DNA of 64,000 nt from Axinella damicornis (Eukaryota; Porifera; Demospongiae; Axinellida; Axinellidae), in NCBI GenBank assembly GCA_963931865.1, contig OZ007505.1, positions 4,844,824 through 4,908,823 of the forward strand. Reading direction: 5' to 3'. This document shows, piece after piece, positions 23,894 to 48,368 of this stretch. The notes under the pieces were generated by a model, which did not search any database, had not been told where the DNA came from, and saw nothing but the letters and a program-made list of their open reading frames with translations. Numbering within the stretch: position 1 is the stretch's first letter; the number at the start of each line of letters is the position of its first letter. Made by a program: the position numbers and the translations under genes.

Positions 23894-26800
23894 ATGTTTG
23901 GATCACATTTCTTCCAGGACCTGACTCGAGGCGACAGCGGTAAAAACACCCAGGAAGCTCAAAAGCGGCCGAAATCTCCTCCAAGAACATGTGATGAATG
24001 GTTCTGTCGCGCAGGAATCAATCAGTGGCCTTCTCATACCCCAGAGGAGGCATTGGTGAACATCACACCCGCAGACACACAACACAAAGGGGAAGGAGGA
24101 GGGAGGGAGGTAGTTATGGGATCTCTAGAGGAAATCAGAAGTGATTTGAAGGCACATTCACGTAAGTGGAAGTAGGCTAAGGGGGTGCTTGCAACTTGTG
24201 TGCAACCTATAATTATATGGAGGGGTTAAGTTAACCCTTAGGCTACATATGTCACATAATTATACGTTGATTAAATTTTTTCACACAATTGCAAAGTTCT
24301 TGGCAATCCACGAGTAAATTTAAATTTTTCATCATCAGAAACTACTTTTCCTTTATTTTTGAAGTAATTAGGTGCTTTTCAGGCCATGTATATGTTAATG
24401 TAAACTGAAAGGCGCTAATGGAGTGGGCATGGTATAACTACTTTGGGATTCACCCAGTGAGAGGTATACAGGAACACTTCAGCAAGGTTTAGTTTAATCT
24501 TGAAAAGTTAGTATGCGACGCAAGCTGGGTAGGAGCCTGGGAACCTAGTTTTTACTGAGTGATCAGGCAACTATATCCTTTGTTTGCTAATTCAACAAAC
24601 CTTGGAAGTAATACGTATACAGTGGACTGCACTTCCGTTCCAAAATTTGTGTATTGGGTAGATTTTTGCGGAGACTGTTCTGCAAGTATGACGCTCACAC
24701 AAATTAGTGCCCACAACTTCCGGACTCCAGTGTGTTCCGGGTGTGTTGTTGAACGTTGTTCCGTGGAGCTACACCCACAGGATTTTCTTACCGCAAACTT
24801 TTAGTGTTGTCCCGGAATCCGCAAATATTCAAACGGAAGTGCAATCTGCTGTAGACATACCACCATTGTCTATGCCCTGACACAAAAGAAGGGTGCACAA
24901 ACTCCTGTAGTTATAATGTTCCAATGCCCAGGTTAATTGCGACCAGGAATGACTGGTGAGGCTCAATTCAAATGAGATTCTGGGCTCACAATCATGCACT
25001 TTAAAACCTTTTCACTGCTGAGTTTTTCAACTTGCTCAACTTTTAGTTTAAGATGCCCACTCAGGATATATCCATTTCCACCCTCAACAACTGTTCGAAC
25101 AAATGGTTGTGCATGCTGAAAATATATGCCACTTGAATTATCTTCTTGTTGGATGCAGCTTGGGACTCCGCCTTCCTGGATAATATTGACCGCAGGCTAC
25201 AGAGTTTAGAGAAGAGCCTCACCCTGTGTGCAGACAGGTTCATCTGCGAGCCCAGCCCCACTGCTCAGGAGAGTGCAGGCGGAGGACTAGCCATTGTTTC
25301 TGGCAGGAGTGAGTCTGAACAACTGCATAAAATGTCCAGTCTTCACAAGGAGCATAGCTATCTTGATCAGCGTTTATGCTACTCACGTAGTTAGGAGAGT
25401 TAGTGTTTCTGCTACTTTGCCATCGGCAAGGTCATTGGCAGAGGTACATGGCCAGCAGGTACCAGCACGTAGACAACTATATGTTACAGTCCCGTGTAAA
25501 ATAATGTCTGCTTCCTACAACAAGAGGACAAGTTGACAGTGCATGTTTATTTACTGGAAAAGCTGCCAACTAACACATGAAAATTACATCAAGTGGTGTG
25601 TGATCAATGCTATGTAGCTTATTACATGGAGTACGAGGAAAATTGATGGCGTCCTCACTTTTGATCCATAGCTACTCTCACACATGATCTTGCCATCAAT
25701 ATTACCCTCTTATATTCAAGCATTAAATGCTGCTTGAAGTCAGCCCTGGGCTAAAGCAAAAGCTTCAATCTGTATTTAACTTCAGATTGTTGACCATGCA
25801 TACACAAACAGCATTTCTTACAGAACTATGTGGCATGGAACGTTTGAACTCCACAAACCCCCAGGCCAGCCACCACAACAAACAGGTATGGTTTGATGCA
25901 TAGGTTATGATAGCCTGTCACACGTGGGCTGGGAACAATGAATTCTGTTGCAGAATGTCAGAATGTCAATAATTATGTTTCTCTGCTTAAGTTTGCAAAG
26001 GATGAAGACACTGGAAAATCTGTTGAGGTAAAGTTCTCCCCCCAAATTCTATAAGAGTAGTCTCTTTCCCCAAATGCTCCTGTCTCCTTAATATGTTGCT
26101 GAACCATTAGTTCTAGCCTTCGGCAGCTCACAAGCTCCTGGAAGCATACAAGCTAGCTGTCCAGTCATGGTTTTGAATTTGTATCTTTGTAGGCCCTTGT
26201 GTTTCCAGGATTTGCAGAGAGAAGCATTGTGCCTCTACCAGGGAAGCTAGAACCCCTGCCACTCCTGGACACTGTTACGAAGACACTGACATTACCTGTG
26301 AGCCTATGGCCATGCAGTGTACTAGTATTCTGCAGTGAAGTTACTGCCTCCCTATATGAAGTGTATGGGCTAGGGGAGGGGCAATAGCTAGCTCAATTTC
26401 CGCCTTATCTCATTATTCCGGTAATGTATAAAGTACTAAAATTCATAAATGTACTACAGCGCGGCTTGTTGGTCTAGGGGTATGATTCTCGCTTTGGGTG
26501 CGAGAGGTCCCGGGTTCGAATCCCGGACAAGCCCACTTTTTTTTTTTTCCTTTCCTTTTCCCTTTCATCAACACCTCACCTGACTTTAGCTATGCTTTAG
26601 GACAGTTATTGCTATTTATTTTAACATTGCATATTTCTTCACAGCCATATCTGATGAAACCATGGAGGAAACTATTTTATTCTGATGCTTCCTGTTCAAT
26701 ATTCCAAGTAAGTATGATGATGTTAGCGACAAACTGTTGAGTTGCATGTAATTGCCCTCAGATCAAGCCAGTAGAAGGTCCAAGATTCGTTTAATTTTTG

Positions 26801-27589
26801 AATTTGCATCATCATTTTACAGAGGATATTAACTTAACTTAACTGACTGTCTGTAATAATATTATGTGTACACTGGTATAGATTACATTTCAGTCCCATG
26901 GTCTTCTTCTCTCTCAACAGAACTCCTTCTGGTGGATATGGATGGACTATTTCAAGGTTGGTTCTCATCTTATGTGCATGGGAACTTCATGAGGCCACAC
27001 AAGGCTCATGATAACATCCAGGTCTCTCGCACACAGTGGAGTGTCTGGCCAACTGCCCAAACAGGCAATCTATGGAAGTGTAACCTCTGGGAATGAGGCT
27101 AATAGAGGCGCTGAGTTTCACACATCTATTGCCCACCCCAGTCAGTATTATGAACAGTTGGCCAGACCCTCCGGCCTCCGCTGTGTGCAAGAGTCTGGTA
27201 CTGAGACTGTACATACCGGTATACGTAGCATTATGTGTTGGGCTAATGTGTAGAAAACGTTGTCTGTCTGACTTTGTCCAAATGTAGCAAATTATCATGA
27301 GGCCTGAAACCCATGCATGTGTTAAACCAACATATAAAGCTAGGAGATCCCTGTTAGTTTGAACTGGAAACCGACATGTTGTTCTGTGTACAGTCCAATG
27401 CGGAATTGCAGGCCAGGCTGTTTGACAAGGTAGCAGACAGCTTTGTGGCCCTGCTGCACTCGATGGAGGGCAGGCACAAGGATGAGGTGTTCATGGTGAG
27501 AGTGTGAGTGTGTGGAGGTGTGGTGTATGTGTGATGTATATTGTTACGTAGTGAGTGGGTGCATGTATGGATGTCTGTACGTGTGTGTG

Positions 27590-27639
<50 letters not shown>

Positions 27640-30235
27640 GGGGGGGGGGATTGCGTGTACTGACACTCTTTACTATGTGAATGTGCATGTTATTGGGATT
27701 TCTGAACATAATATTATTATATACATACGTATACAAACATACCGTAGTTGCAGTTAATTTCGCGGTGGGGAAATTTTCGCGGTATTCGCGGATGAAGTAA
27801 GACCGCGAATATTAAACCCGCGAAATATATTTCCACAGCTAGCGCTAGGCATAACAGTTACTGTCCTTCGTGTTCCTGGGCTCATGCTCACACAGTATAG
27901 CTCTTCCCCGGCAGTTGCTTCGCTGTAGACTAGACGTGTAGCCACGCATACACAATTCATCAGCACGATCGCACGTGTCAATAGTAAGTTATTACGAGCG
28001 GATTTTTTTTTTCGCGGAAGTAATCAGCGAAAATTTCGCACCGCGAAATATTTGTGTGTCACGTTTATTGGCTAGACCGCGAAATTTTTGGCACGCGAAA
28101 TAATCGGCAACTACGGTACAAACATACAACATAATATGCACTCGTGCCAAATCCACATGTCCCCATGTCCCCATCTCTACCCCCCCCCCCCCCCCCCATG
28201 CAGCACTACCCTGGGTGTCTGGCCCAGGCACTGTACAGTGCATTCTGCCACGCCTTCCCCAAGTCCAACAGGACCCTCAACTCTGAACCCTTCCTCTCGT
28301 ATCTGACTAACATCACATCAGAGTGGATTGCTGGTATGTGTGTTCACACAGTAGACTATAATAAATGTCCCGTGGCGTGCACACAACAGCCTGGGAATGA
28401 GACTGAGAATTCCCATCCAGGGATTTTTCAATCACGTCAATCATTACTCTACACCACTGTCATTCATCCATTTGCTAAATTTCCTTACCCAAATGTCATC
28501 TGCCATAGGGTGGCTTTAATTCAGTCCTATGTGTGCTGTGTTAGTTAGGTGTTGTACACAGTATGCCAGGAATTTGTTTTACAATGTACATACACTTCTT
28601 CACAGTTCATGAGTGCATAGTTTATTGACCAATCTGCTCACCACTTGCACGTCACTCAGTGTCTCCCACCCTTTTCGAGGCTCGGCCATGAGTGGAAACA
28701 GACTTGTGGTATTCCCCAGTACACGGCATACCGTCACTACTCCTCCCTCCTCTCCTGTGTGTAGGGATAAAGAGCACACCAATGGTTTGGGAGGGGTGGC
28801 CTTGCTACCTCCTGGATCCCTACCACACAGTTAAGACAGAGATGGAGAGTCGCATCACAACTGCAGGTACTCAATACCTGGAAGTGGGCTAGGCCCTTTC
28901 CCGCTCTAGCCTCATTCCCAGGCCCTCACTTCTCATTCCCAGATCACGCAGCCTCATGTACTCATTCCAAAGCCCTGTAGTTTTGTCCCAATTTAGTCTT
29001 GTTCTCAGACCCAAATCAGTGAACTTTCCAAATGAATAGAAGTTCTGGTTGACGGCCTATTCCAATTTGGTTCGGCTACTGAAACGTTGGCAGCACCAAT
29101 CAGATTGCAGAATGCATTCGTGTCTAATATAACCAGGCATGGTCGATTCAATTGGAAAGGAATTGGATTTCTGCAAGAAGCTAGGCTATGCATGCATTTG
29201 TTGTCGATACAACTGTGTCCAGATATGTCACAACATACATTCTTTGCATTCTGTACATACATTCTTTGCATTCTGTGCCACCAGAACATAAGCCATCAAC
29301 CAGACTGATTTCTAATTCTTCATGAAATTAGTCTGGGTACTTATACTACTGTTCCTCCTCCTCCCCTCCCTTTTCCTTAATTTCTCCCTCATTTCTCCTT
29401 TCCTCCTCCCTTCACTTGTCTTTCTTTCCTTCTTCCTCCTCCTCCCCACCCTCCCATTTGTCCTGTCCATTCTCTCCTCACAGCGGTACAGAGACCCCAC
29501 ACCCACAAACAAAGTGGCCATGTCCACTTCAGGCAGGAGAGAAGTGCAAGAAAAAGTGCCCCTCTTGCAAGACACTCAAGCACTGCCACCACTGGGAAGA
29601 GGCAAGAGGATAAGGTGAGCATATGTGTGTACTATGTGGATGTCTGTGTGCACTGTGGTTAGGGGTTGTATGCATACATATATGTATACTTCAGCTTTGC
29701 ACTGGCATCCTATAAGTATGCCAGACACAAAATTTGTGTGATATGTCGGAGTGTGTGGGTAAAATGTGGGATTGCATCTGAGACACTGTGCATGATTACT
29801 GTCTTAACAGGGTAGCCCCTTCTGGGTAGGTTGTTATATAATTCGTCAAGCATATGATAGCATAGTAAACAAGATTGTATTGGACATGGCTGCTCAAGTG
29901 AAGGTTGCCTGGGCAGTCTATGATGTGTGGTCTGGGGTACGTCATGTCAATGCAGGGTTTCATCCAGTGGAGGGAAGCTTCCCCCCCCCCCCCCCCCCAA
30001 ACAGATACGGATCAATAACTAAGTGAAGAGACATGCAACCACAAATGTAATGACAACACAACAACAAACAAAAAAGCAAGTATACAGCTAAGCACGCCCG
30101 CATGCCCAGTCCGAGTCCCCCCAAAAATTAATCCTGGATGAAACCCTGCAATATGACTAGCTAGGCAGCCAAGGTTGTACTGATTATATGAGTGTGCGCG
30201 CGCACACACACACACACACACATGCATACATGCAT

Positions 30236-30317
<82 letters not shown>

Positions 30318-31409
30318 GCACATGCACACGCACACACACACACAGTCAGAGGGGGTGGGGCCAGGACCCACCTACGAGTGTGTTCAGTTCAGCATCCTCG
30401 GGAGAAGCCCCCTGCTCCAACACTACCTCCTCTCCCACCACCTAACGGAAGAGGAGGGTCACTCCCGACCCACCATCAGCAGGATACAAGTCAAAGAAAT
30501 GCCACTGTATCCGCAGCAACTATGAGTGTGTGTGTGTGTCAAGCTGTAGATCATGTTTTGTGACCCAAATCCTCCTGCTGTTGCCCCTCACTGATTGCCC
30601 CTTAACGTGTGTACATGAACAGTGGTCCCTCCATAACCTACACACAATTGCTGGAACAGTCTGCCAGAGTAGCCAAGGAGAACTATGAAACTTATGAAAG
30701 GTGAGCACGTATAGCGTGTGTTACAGCTAGTCTCATTACAGACAAATCGTATCATGGCAGTCGTATGAAATACAGGCAAATTGCAAAGTGTGACCAGGAG
30801 GTGAATGCAGCACACAAGATACACATTACAGAACTCAGAGCTATGGAGAGGTGGGTGGTGAAAGGAGAGTGAGAAGGAGGGAGGGTAGGAGGGAAGGAGA
30901 GAGATAGGAAGGAGGGAGGGTAGGGTGAAAGAAAGGACGATATGAGGGAAGGAGGGAGGGAGGGTAGTTAGCCTCATCCCAGGAACCACCTGGGAATGAG
31001 GCTACATGCTGTGTGTGCGACACATCTAGCACGCAGATACACTCAAACACACAAAGCCAGGTTGTGTCAACGGAGGAGGGTAGGATAACTGCAAACGTAA
31101 TTCTTAAGAGTCCAGGCTGTTTGCAGGGAGAGAGTGGTTCACGACAATGGTGTACTTGTTAGGAACCATCACCACAACCACCCTGCCCACCCCCTCAAGA
31201 GGCTAATTAGCTAACACACCCAACACCCGCGGCAGTTTAGCGTGAAGACAGCAACCTGTAATGTTTGTTTTGTTTTGTGCAGGCGTAACAGGAGTATTCT
31301 CCAGCACCGTCACGAGGTGGCCATCCTAGCCGAGAAGCTGATGTCCAAGAGAACCACAGAGTCCCTCCCTCCCGTGAGGACCAGCAAGTCAGCTCGTGGA
31401 GCCAGCTAG
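23894..31409 (+). CDS. FAM227 family protein (FWWh-motif)
   Basis: Fifteen coding exons: 23894-24161, 25159-25308, 25812-25885, 25992-26027, 26193-26297, 26645-26707, 26921-26956, 27394-27495, 28204-28333, 28765-28866, 29484-29614, 30346-30506, 30623-30700, 30776-30850, 31283-31409. They give 545 residues and end in TAG. The signature NSFWWIWMDYF (exon 26921-26956) is the FWWh motif of the FAM227 family. The region after it (YPGCLAQALYSAF, WWEG-type WEGWPCYLL, FSILGRSPLLQHYL) is the conserved core, followed by a basic, coil-prone C-terminus (ERRNRSILQHRHEV). The biochemical function is unknown; mammalian relatives are testis and ciliated-cell biased. Whether this is the A or the B type cannot be decided here. 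The exon 30346 donor (gtatcc) is the weakest junction. Confidence 0.9.
26463..26534 (+). tRNA. tRNA-Pro (anticodon TGG)
   Basis: Seven-base acceptor stem GGCTTGT/ACAAGCC, anticodon stem CTCGC/GCGAG with loop TTTGGGT (anticodon TGG), and T arm CCGGG-TTCGAAT-CCCGG. The A box (TGGTCTAGGGG) and B box (GGTTCGAATCC) are intact. No intron is present. It lies in sense orientation in the FAM227 intron between exons 26193-26297 and 26645-26707. Confidence 0.97.
26537..26548 (+). terminator. Pol III terminator of tRNA-Pro
   Basis: A run of twelve T starts two bases after the discriminator base, the usual RNA polymerase III stop. Confidence 0.9.
27624..27650. repeat. (TG)n followed by poly-G
   Basis: A GT microsatellite (about 27579-27623) runs straight into a G run in the FAM227 intron. 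Confidence 0.85.
27741..28117. mobile_element. 377-bp non-autonomous DNA element with 8-bp target duplication
   Basis: Inverted ends ACCGTAGTTGC and GCAACTACGGT, flanked on both sides by ACAAACAT (27733-27740 and 28118-28125). The inside is rich in CGCGAAA/TTTCGCGG words and has no transposase. An 8-bp duplication fits a hAT-like mobiliser. A decayed relative of the inside lies at about 52388-52555. The element is in the FAM227 intron after exon 27394-27495. Confidence 0.85.
30200..30340. repeat. (CA)n microsatellite at the FAM227 exon 12 acceptor
   Basis: Interrupted CA repeat ending in CACACAG directly before exon 30346-30506, so the repeat takes the place of a polypyrimidine tract. Confidence 0.9.
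30969..31004. mobile_element. 36-bp minimal hairpin element
   Basis: TAGCCTCATCCCAGG facing CCTGGGAATGAGGCTA in the last FAM227 intron. Confidence 0.7.
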
Positions 31410-34370
31410 ATCCCCGACCTCAACAGCAACAAAATTAGTTAGTTTATGGACGTTTTTATGAAGCACAAGAGAATGTTAGCAGTTGACACTCAGGCGATCA
31501 TACTTTAGCAATGATATGAAAAACTTATCCCCCCCTTGATTTGTAAATTCTCATCCCTAACCCCCGCTCAATAATAACAACTAGACAGCCAGTAGTATCT
31601 ATGGGAAATTTCTCACCCCAGCGTTTGTCACTTGCAGTACTTGGGGTGAGAAGGCCTGGGAACGAGGCTAGTTCATGGCTCTACACGTGCAATACAAAGG
31701 TGTAATCTCCAAACCTCAAGTACAAGCACAAGCCTGTGCATCTCAGATTTCGTAGAAACCCCACCATTTCCTCCTCCACCCGGCCTGTGAGAGTGGTACA
31801 GAGCAAATCTCGTACCACAGAGATGTCCACTTAAGAAATCTGCTGAATAGCTGAATCCAAACTGGAGGTCAGATGTGGAAAAGCTTCAGTTTCAGTATGC
31901 AGTGTTCAAGCAGCTTGCTCAGTGCAAAGGCAAGGGCAATTCGACGGACATGCTCGTACTGGAGCTTTGGAAGGGAGGTGAGGTCAGAGCATTCCGCCAT
32001 TCCATTGCAAAGTGCACATGTAGAGCTATAATATATATAGCTGTAAGTCTGCTGGCGCATGACATGTGCAACCGGTGTATCTACCATCTGTCTATCAATG
32101 TCACTGCCTGTGACCAAACCTTCAAGGCACGGCTTGGGAACGAGGCTAGTAAGTCCTCACTCACTACAGTGTCTAATTTCCACAAACTGTACACAATATA
32201 TACAGTTGGATAAGCCCGAGACAAGTTATAGGTTGCTGGATATGAGTTCAAGTGGGCCAAAGCTTGCGGTGGAGCATCAATTTCATGGCCTCCCAACCAG
32301 ACAAACTTGTTTAAATACTTGACTAGCCAAAGTATAGAGTGGTGTACTAGATCCATACAGAAAGAAGTTGCTGCTGTCAACTATGTAGCTAAATACATAC
32401 CATTTTTTCTTTGAAGCTGGAGCCATTTGTAGTGACACATTCTAGTGGAACGGCATGGCCATCACATCTATCAACTGGAGGGTTCTAGTAAGTTTTGCGC
32501 CAGAAGTCTGTACGTCTTGCCAGCCGGGATGATCTGGGAGTGGTTACAAGGCAGCTAATGTTTTTGTGTAGAATTTCAGAGGCTATGTGCAGGAAATAAA
32601 TTATATCATGTACAACATGCATAGTCTCGTTTCCAGAGACTATGCACGTTAATCAGACTATGACATGCATCCAACACCAGTGCACCTTCAGACCTTCCTT
32701 ACACAGGACTGTCTCCGGAGGAAGGTTGGTCCAGGAATGTTCCTGGGGTAAGCTATCCAGTTGGCTGAAGTTATAGCTCTCCTGGAAAGTGACACCAAGT
32801 AGCTGAGCCATGTTGCAGTTCAGCACGTAGCTAGGTGGGGCTGAGTACCCAGTCTGTATATTTTTGGCGGGAAGTAGTACGCGCATGCGCGATAGGATAC
32901 ATCCGTTTGGGTTTAAATACTGGATTTGTGGCAAGTTTTGGCGGGAAGTCGGGATGGCGTGTTCGCTTGCAGACTGGGGTCTGAACATGATTGCCTCCCC
33001 AATAACCGAGTACGAGGTCCGGCCCCTCCGTACATACCGGTTCTCGACTTCCCCGCCTAGCAGCCGGAGTACGCCGGTTCCCATCTGACCACCGAAGCTA
33101 AAGGTGTCTGGTAGAAAGCAGGTTGCCCTCCTGTGATTCCAGTCACGCCTATCCAGCGCTCCTGAGGCTGCACACTGGTGTCTGACCTGTCACGGAGGGA
33201 TGGGTGTGTTGCTAGGTTGTATCTTTTCTTCTTCTTCTTCTTCTTCTTTTTTTCCCCTTTTTTTTCTTTCTTTTTTTTCCTGTATACATGTAGCTGGCTT
33301 TAAAAAAAAAATTCATACTGTCCTCCTCTCGTTATGTTTTTCTTATGTTCCCCCCCCCCTTTCTTTCTCCTCCAAGTTAAACTGCATGGTGTTATCTAAA
33401 GGGGCCTACTGGGTCCGACTTCTCACCGCTTGGTCTGCAGCACTATAGCTACAGCCTGTATTTTGTACCCACTCTGTTCATTGACATCACTGGGAATAAT
33501 TTTTGTTAGAATTCAGACACCATAATAATTATGTATGGTGTCTGAAATACATTACGCAGGTGTTAATAGTGCCCTGTACCACTAGAACCTTCTAGACTCT
33601 CTATCTGACAGTATCTAAATGGTCACCTTAACTTGTACATGTACATCATGATCAGTTGCTATTTTAATACAATGATCGGTAGGTTTTATAAAACCTACCG
33701 ATATCGTTATGCATGCAGACATGATTCCCATAACTTGAGATCTACTGCATGTTATCAGTTAATGAGGATCATAATTCGATTAAGATGAGGAATCCATGCA
33801 GCTGCATGGGATTCAAACCCAAGACCTCGATCTGCAGACGGATGCTGTCAATTTCTATCGTTTTAAAATTTATTTCACACCTTGTCATATTTCCACCTGT
33901 GAGTCATGCATGGCTCAAAACAAGCCATCAATAGAAGCAGAAGCTGTCACAAATAAATAACGGCTGCATCATTGATTAGCTCACCGTTCATGACGTGTGG
34001 AGGGATGAGTCACATGACCTCAGTAGGTGGCCTTGTGTTACACTGTTGTACTATCACTCCCTTTCAACTAGCTGGACAATGTGCACCCACTGCATGATTC
34101 TCAGAAGTGACATGGTCAAGAACCATGCAAAAAGAGACCAACAGTAAAAACTACAGTAAAAGCAGTTATTTGAAAAACTTCATATAATTATGAGGGGGAA
34201 AAAATAGTATGATGAGTCCAACAGTCATGTAACCAGGAGGCAGGTAACCATGTACTAACTAGCCAACAAAAGGGGAGGTTAATAAAAAAAATAAACTAAC
34301 TCTAAATCTAATTCAATGGGTGGTACATGTGGTAGACGCAACCTGCTGCAATGCCAGGAGGGGCTGGATC
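31410..34370. other. Intergenic region between FAM227 and transglutaminase (3' ends facing)
   Basis: Contains solitary ends of the hairpin family (near 31650-31671, 32128-32148 and 32622-32645), a perfect 28-bp palindrome (33675-33702), T- and TTC-rich tracts (33222-33290) and the likely transglutaminase 3' UTR. The longest open frame (32653-33084, minus, 143 codons) is competed by a plus-strand frame and shows no known domain. I see no convincing gene. Confidence 0.5.
32653..33084 (-). other. Unassigned open reading frame, 143 codons
   Basis: Single-exon frame with ATG and stop, mixed composition and no signal peptide or membrane helix. I do not recognise it. The GC content is somewhat higher than the surroundings at 32880-33080. 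It may be chance or a remnant of a repeat. Confidence 0.2.
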
Positions 34371-46397
<12,027 letters not shown>

Positions 46398-48368
46398 CTG
46401 TAAAGGGGAACCCCCCAAAATTATGAAACCTAAATGTGTTGGCTTCTACCAGTAGTACAACTTGTATGCCTAGACTTGGACATACTATGACTCAGAAGCT
46501 ACTGCTCATAGACTTGCAGGTATCACCTCTGCTGGTCTTTATTTTTACAGGTATGCCACAACTTGCTTCTATGCTAGAAGGTATGTTGCCAGTGCTTAGG
46601 AGCTAGTCTCGCAAACCAGCCCCTTCCTTTCCGCAGCACCAATCTCTGCAAGAAGGAGTACTGATACTACGATTGGCGTTGAGGAATGGTAGTATCGCAC
46701 GATTGCGTGGCCAGACTCACCCGCGCGGTTGGGTCTGGCCACGTGGGACGTCGGACTAGACTAAAAGAACACCGAATGGCTTGCAAGCACGATTTTGGAT
46801 ACCACAGAGGTCCTATATTATCTATGATCTATGCTAATACCATTTCCACGATGCTTCTTTGTCCTGGGCATCTTGCACCGCAACGAGGTCGACCTAGTCT
46901 CTGATCGGGTGGGGTCTTTTGCAGGAGTACTAGCATCAGGATCTGCAACTCTGGAATGTAATATGGGAAAAACTCAACGTGAAGTGTGGCCGGCTCGCCG
47001 CGCGGCTCGCGCTCGGACATGTTCATTCCAATTATCAGAAAAAGCAATTATTTTCAAACGAGGGCGTGTCAAACCCGCCATGCGCCGCGGGCGCCGGGCG
47101 CGTATACGATCGAAGTACAAGCACGTCGCACGTAAACGTGTCAAACAACAAGTGCGCACTGCCACTGAAGTGTCAAACACAGCTAGCTAGCAGTTGAGTT
47201 TGCTACAGAGCGACATCCAAAAAGGCACTGAATTGTATAAAGGTAAGTATAGACAAACTGGTGTACAAGGATCCTTTCGTACTTGTGTGGCATTCCCCAG
47301 TTCTTGCTGTACACCAGAGAGTACTGATTTCCGTACTCGACCAGTTTCAGTATTTCATACTACTGCTGTTTGTAGTAGTAGCTAGTCCATTCCCCCCAAA
47401 ATGCTCTGATTTGATGCCTACAAAACTCCTAGAGTTGGTAGGGATATCCATGGGTTGATGTCAAAGGGGATCGTTGCAGTGGGCGTGTTCAACAACTTGC
47501 ACAGAAATGAAGCTGGTGCAATAAAACTTACTTGCCTGCCCTTGGTGGTATTTGACAAATGCTTTACCAAAACTCGTGTATTAGGAACGGCACCATAAAA
47601 GACGTGATCAATGAACGCAAGCAGCTTGGAGCTTACAATGTACTGGTACTACTGTGTCAACTGCCGCTGTAGTGCAGTTACCATGCCGATTAGATCGAGT
47701 AGCTATGCGACCTGGAGTACAAGTGAGCTACTAGTTTCCGTTCAGCTGCCATTGAACTCCATGTTCTTTTGCCATGCGGAAGTACTCAGTTTGTGACATC
47801 AATGCAGCCCCTCTGTAGCCATTGCGGCATTAAACAGTGAAGCTAAGCTAAACTCGACCGAGCTGGTATCCACAGCGATGTCCATTGCGTGATGATCACA
47901 GAGGACCAGTAAGTTGCAAATTTTGGCACACAGACACGCACACTGCTGGGCTAAATAGTATCAATGTGTAGGAGCGTGCAGGTGTATGACTCGTGAGTAG
48001 TGCATATCAGCTGTGGAGGTAAGCATGATCTAAAGACTGAGCAGGCTCCCTCCTACATGTACTACAGGCAATTTAAGGCACACTGGATGGCCCCCAGTCT
48101 TTCAAAAACAGTTCCGTATGCTTCAGAAAGGCCTGGACAGACTGCCCGGTGTAAAATGGGGTACGAGTGGTTAGTGTGAGAAATGGCAGTGAACAAAAAC
48201 AGCTAACAAAGGTTGTATTCTGTCTTGCTGGGCAACATAATAATGCTACTGTGCATTAGTCTGTTACCATGGCAGTCGGGCCATTAAGCAAATGCTGGTC
48301 TCCGTGTATACACCACCCCTCCGTACGCACCACACACACACAGGTACACAGGTGATCATCCTTGAGAC
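46398..48368. other. Spacer between the divergent transglutaminase and Ras genes
   Basis: Should hold both promoters and the missing first transglutaminase exon. Visible items are a hairpin with arms GTGGCCAGAC/GTCTGGCCAC (about 46707-46742) and a CpG-rich patch (about 46985-47165). The patch lies in a 119-codon plus-strand frame (46831-47190) with an Arg-rich composition and no domain. I see nothing else of note. Confidence 0.5.

Noticed and set aside
30160..30563. Open frames of Cys/Val or His/Thr repeats over CA/TG tracts (here and near 3950, 43645 and 60510)
   Set aside because: Low-complexity microsatellite translation. Only the stretch after 30345 is coding, as a FAM227 exon in another reading.
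46831..47190. 119-codon Arg-rich frame in the CpG-rich patch
   Set aside because: No domain, rival frames on both strands, and the composition follows local GC richness. It is more likely promoter sequence.
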